Assembly (NCBI GenBank): GCA_029259595.1
Contig: JAJDEW010000129.1
Span: 19,169 to 83,168, forward strand
DNA from: Planctomycetota bacterium
GTDB lineage: Bacteria > Planctomycetota > UBA1135 > GCA-002686595
Reading direction: 5' to 3'
Length of the DNA stretch: 64,000 nucleotides
Under the pieces are notes generated by a model, which made no database searches, was not told where the DNA came from, and saw only the letters and a list, made by a program, of their open reading frames with translations. Positions 62,575 through 64,000 of this stretch are shown here, piece by piece (position 1 is the first letter of the stretch; each line of letters opens with the position of its first letter). A program made the translations under genes and the position numbers.

Positions 62575-63830
62575 AGATCGGCTACCTGACGAGCATCTAT
62601 GCCCGCGCGAGCGACACGTTCGTCCGCGCCGAGGTCACCGGCCTGCGCGCGCGTGGCCACACGGTCACGACCTACTCGATCCGCAAACCCGACGCGGCCC
62701 AGATCGTGTCGGACGAGGTGCGCAGCGAGTACGAGCGGACGACCTACCTCCTGCCCGATCACCGCTGGCAGGTGGCGCTCGCGCCCTTGCGGCGGCTCTT
62801 CGGCTCGCCCCTGCGCTTTCTACGGACCTTCGCGCTGTCCTGGCGCACCGGCACGCCCGGGATCCGAGGCCGTCTGAAGCACCTGGCCTACCTGGCCGAG
62901 GCGTGCTTCCTGGCCGAGCGCCTGGAACGCGACGGCGTGCAACACCTGCACAACCATCTGGGCGAGAGCTCGGCCACGGTCGCGATGCTCGCCTCCGCGG
63001 CCAGCGCGATCCCCTTCAGCGTCGCGATCCACGGCCCGTACATCTTCCGCGCCCCCGTCGCCTGGGCCCTGGGTGAGAAGATCGCCCGTTCGGCCTTCAC
63101 GACCTGCATCACCGACTTCACGAAGAGCCAGTGCATGATCTACGCGCCGGCCGACGCGTGGGATCGCTTCGAGCTCGTGCGCTGCGGCCCGCAGCGCCGC
63201 TTCCTCGAGGGCCCCCCGCCGCCGCTTCCGCCCGAGCCGCGGCTCGTCTGGGTCGGACGCGTCTGCGAGGAGAAGGGGGTACCGCTGTTGCTCGACGCCG
63301 CCGAACGGCTGGCGCGCGAAGGGCGCGGCTTCGAGCTCGCGCTCCTGGGCGACGGCCCCCTGCGCGCGTCGCTGGAACGCACGCTTGCCGCCCGCGGCCT
63401 CGAGGGCAAGGTTCGCTTCCACGGCTGGGCATCGAGCAGCGCGGTCCACGAAGCGATCGTCGCGAGCCGCGCCATGGTCTTGCCGAGCTTCGCCGAAGGC
63501 CTGCCCGTCGTCCTCATGGAAGCCCTCGCCCTGGGGCGTCCCGTCATCTCGACCTTCATCGCCGGCATCCCCGAGCTGGTCGAGACCGGCCAGTGCGGTT
63601 GGATCGTTCCGGCCGGCTCCGTCGATCGCCTGGCGGACGCCATGCGCGCCGCCCTCGACGCGAGCGACGCCGAACTCGAACGCCTCGGCCGCGAAGGCCG
63701 CCGACGCATCGAAGAGCGCCACGACCTCGAACGCGAGCTGGACAAGCTCGAGGCGAGGATGCGCGCGAGCGTGGGCGAAGCCGCCCCGACGAGCACGCGG
63801 CGCCAGGAGCCCGCGTCCGCGATTCCCTGA
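62571..63830 (+). CDS. GT4-family glycosyltransferase
   Basis: 419 residues. GT-B fold with GT4 features: VGRVCEEKGVPLLLDAAERL at the start of the C-terminal domain, LALLGDGPLRASLE, VRFHGWASSSAV and the E-x7-E donor motif in SFAEGLPVVLMEALALGRP. The N-terminal half has HLHNHLGESSATVAMLA, as in GT4 enzymes of exopolysaccharide clusters. Transfers a sugar from a nucleotide donor at the cytoplasmic face of the membrane. Coupled to the epimerase by ATGA; last gene of the operon. Confidence 0.9.
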   Translation: MKIGYLTSIYARASDTFVRAEVTGLRARGHTVTTYSIRKPDAAQIVSDEVRSEYERTTYLLPDHRWQVALAPLRRLFGSPLRFLRTFALSWRTGTPGIRGRLKHLAYLAEACFLAERLERDGVQHLHNHLGESSATVAMLASAASAIPFSVAIHGPYIFRAPVAWALGEKIARSAFTTCITDFTKSQCMIYAPADAWDRFELVRCGPQRRFLEGPPPPLPPEPRLVWVGRVCEEKGVPLLLDAAERLAREGRGFELALLGDGPLRASLERTLAARGLEGKVRFHGWASSSAVHEAIVASRAMVLPSFAEGLPVVLMEALALGRPVISTFIAGIPELVETGQCGWIVPAGSVDRLADAMRAALDASDAELERLGREGRRRIEERHDLERELDKLEARMRASVGEAAPTSTRRQEPASAIP

Positions 63831-63866
63831 GCGACGCTGGTTTTCCGGCGCTCGGGCTTCAGCGTC

Positions 63867-63894
63867 TGACCGTACCAGGACGATGGTACGGTCA
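63867..63894. promoter_or_regulatory. Perfect 11-bp inverted repeat, likely operator of the GntR gene
   Basis: TGACCGTACCA, six bases (GGACGA), then TGGTACGGTCA, a perfect dyad ending 2 bases before the ATG at 63897. The position over the start region of a GntR regulator suggests negative autoregulation. It lacks a T-run, so a terminator for the glycosyltransferase is less likely but possible. Confidence 0.6.
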
Positions 63895-63896
63895 GC

Positions 63897-64000
63897 ATGA
63901 GCTGGACCGTCGACATGGACTCGAGTACGCCGCCTTCGCGGCAGCTCGTCGATGGCGTTCTCGACGCCATCGCGCGGGGTGAGTTGCGGACAGGGAACAA
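63897..64000 (+). CDS. GntR-family transcriptional regulator, N-terminal fragment
   Basis: Only the first 34 codons are visible; the gene runs off the right edge. MDSSTPPSRQLVDGVLDAI followed by ARGELRTGNK matches the first helix of the GntR winged helix (P-x-x-x-Q-[LI]-x-x-x-[LIV] then G-x-L-x-x-G), as in YtrA-type short GntR proteins. The effector domain cannot be seen. The perfect dyad just upstream is a probable operator. Confidence 0.75.
   Translation, partial: MSWTVDMDSSTPPSRQLVDGVLDAIARGELRTGN

Overview
The window is a high-GC bacterial chromosome segment carrying about 50 protein genes on both strands. I saw no rRNA, tRNA, CRISPR array, prophage or transposase. The content points to Planctomycetota, most likely a marine lineage. 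The evidence is ECF sigma factors paired with a membrane Ser/Thr kinase or a vWA protein, a sulfatase with TPR repeats, an FG-GAP repeat secreted protein with a C-terminal domain I associate with this phylum, a DUF3604 protein, and Tat-exported proteins of unknown function. This assignment is inferred from gene families, not from a marker gene. Many genes are joined by 4-base stop/start overlaps (ATGA, GTGA or TTGA). Many others have a TAnnnT-like hexamer only 6-9 bases before the start codon, which suggests leaderless mRNAs.

Layout. 1-3.2 kb: a tandem short-chain dehydrogenase cut by the left edge, a DNRLRE surface protein, a conserved hypothetical and a lipoprotein. 3.2-14.5 kb: a complete phosphate regulon. 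pstS-pstC-pstA-pstB-phoU and phoB-phoR lie on the minus strand and a phosphate-selective porin on the plus strand. A four-unit 11-bp direct repeat between pstS and the porin looks like a PHO box, and a strong hairpin separates the porin from phoR. PstC and PstA are the long forms with large extra-membrane domains. 14.7-20.8 kb: tryptophan 2,3-dioxygenase, an AraC regulator, a VOC protein with an NTF2-like protein and a small membrane protein, a polytopic membrane protein, and bioB. 20.8-26.9 kb: a secreted S41-type peptidase, a Tat-exported unknown whose stop codon lies in a MITE-like inverted repeat, an MscS channel and an AmpG-like transporter. The last two are each preceded by a tiny coupled leader ORF.

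26.9-33.1 kb: an ECF sigma factor translationally coupled to a transmembrane Ser/Thr kinase that contains a c-type heme (DUF3365/Tll0287-like) domain, which is the most unusual system in the window, then a sulfatase-TPR protein and a thioredoxin-DUF3187 fusion. 33.3-36.4 kb: a bioF-bioD fusion coupled to bioA. With bioB elsewhere, these cover the last four biotin steps. 36.4-46 kb: DUF423, a lipoprotein, a second ECF sigma factor coupled to an anti-sigma-like vWA protein, an arginase-family ureohydrolase, a DUF4870 protein, the FG-GAP protein and a Ca2+/Na+ antiporter. 46-52.7 kb: a coupled run of a glutamine amidotransferase-like hydrolase, an unknown membrane protein and aroB, then carB. 52.7-57.1 kb: a class IV aminotransferase, a sulfotransferase-like protein and a DUF3604 protein. 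57-60.3 kb: an outer-membrane-like lipoprotein, a small membrane protein, an SGNH hydrolase and a GIY-YIG protein. 60.5-64 kb: a coupled sugar/envelope operon (Gfo/Idh/MocA oxidoreductase, SDR epimerase, GT4 glycosyltransferase), then the start of a GntR regulator directly downstream of a perfect palindrome. Two copies of a palindromic intergenic repeat lie near 46.0 and 60.3 kb.
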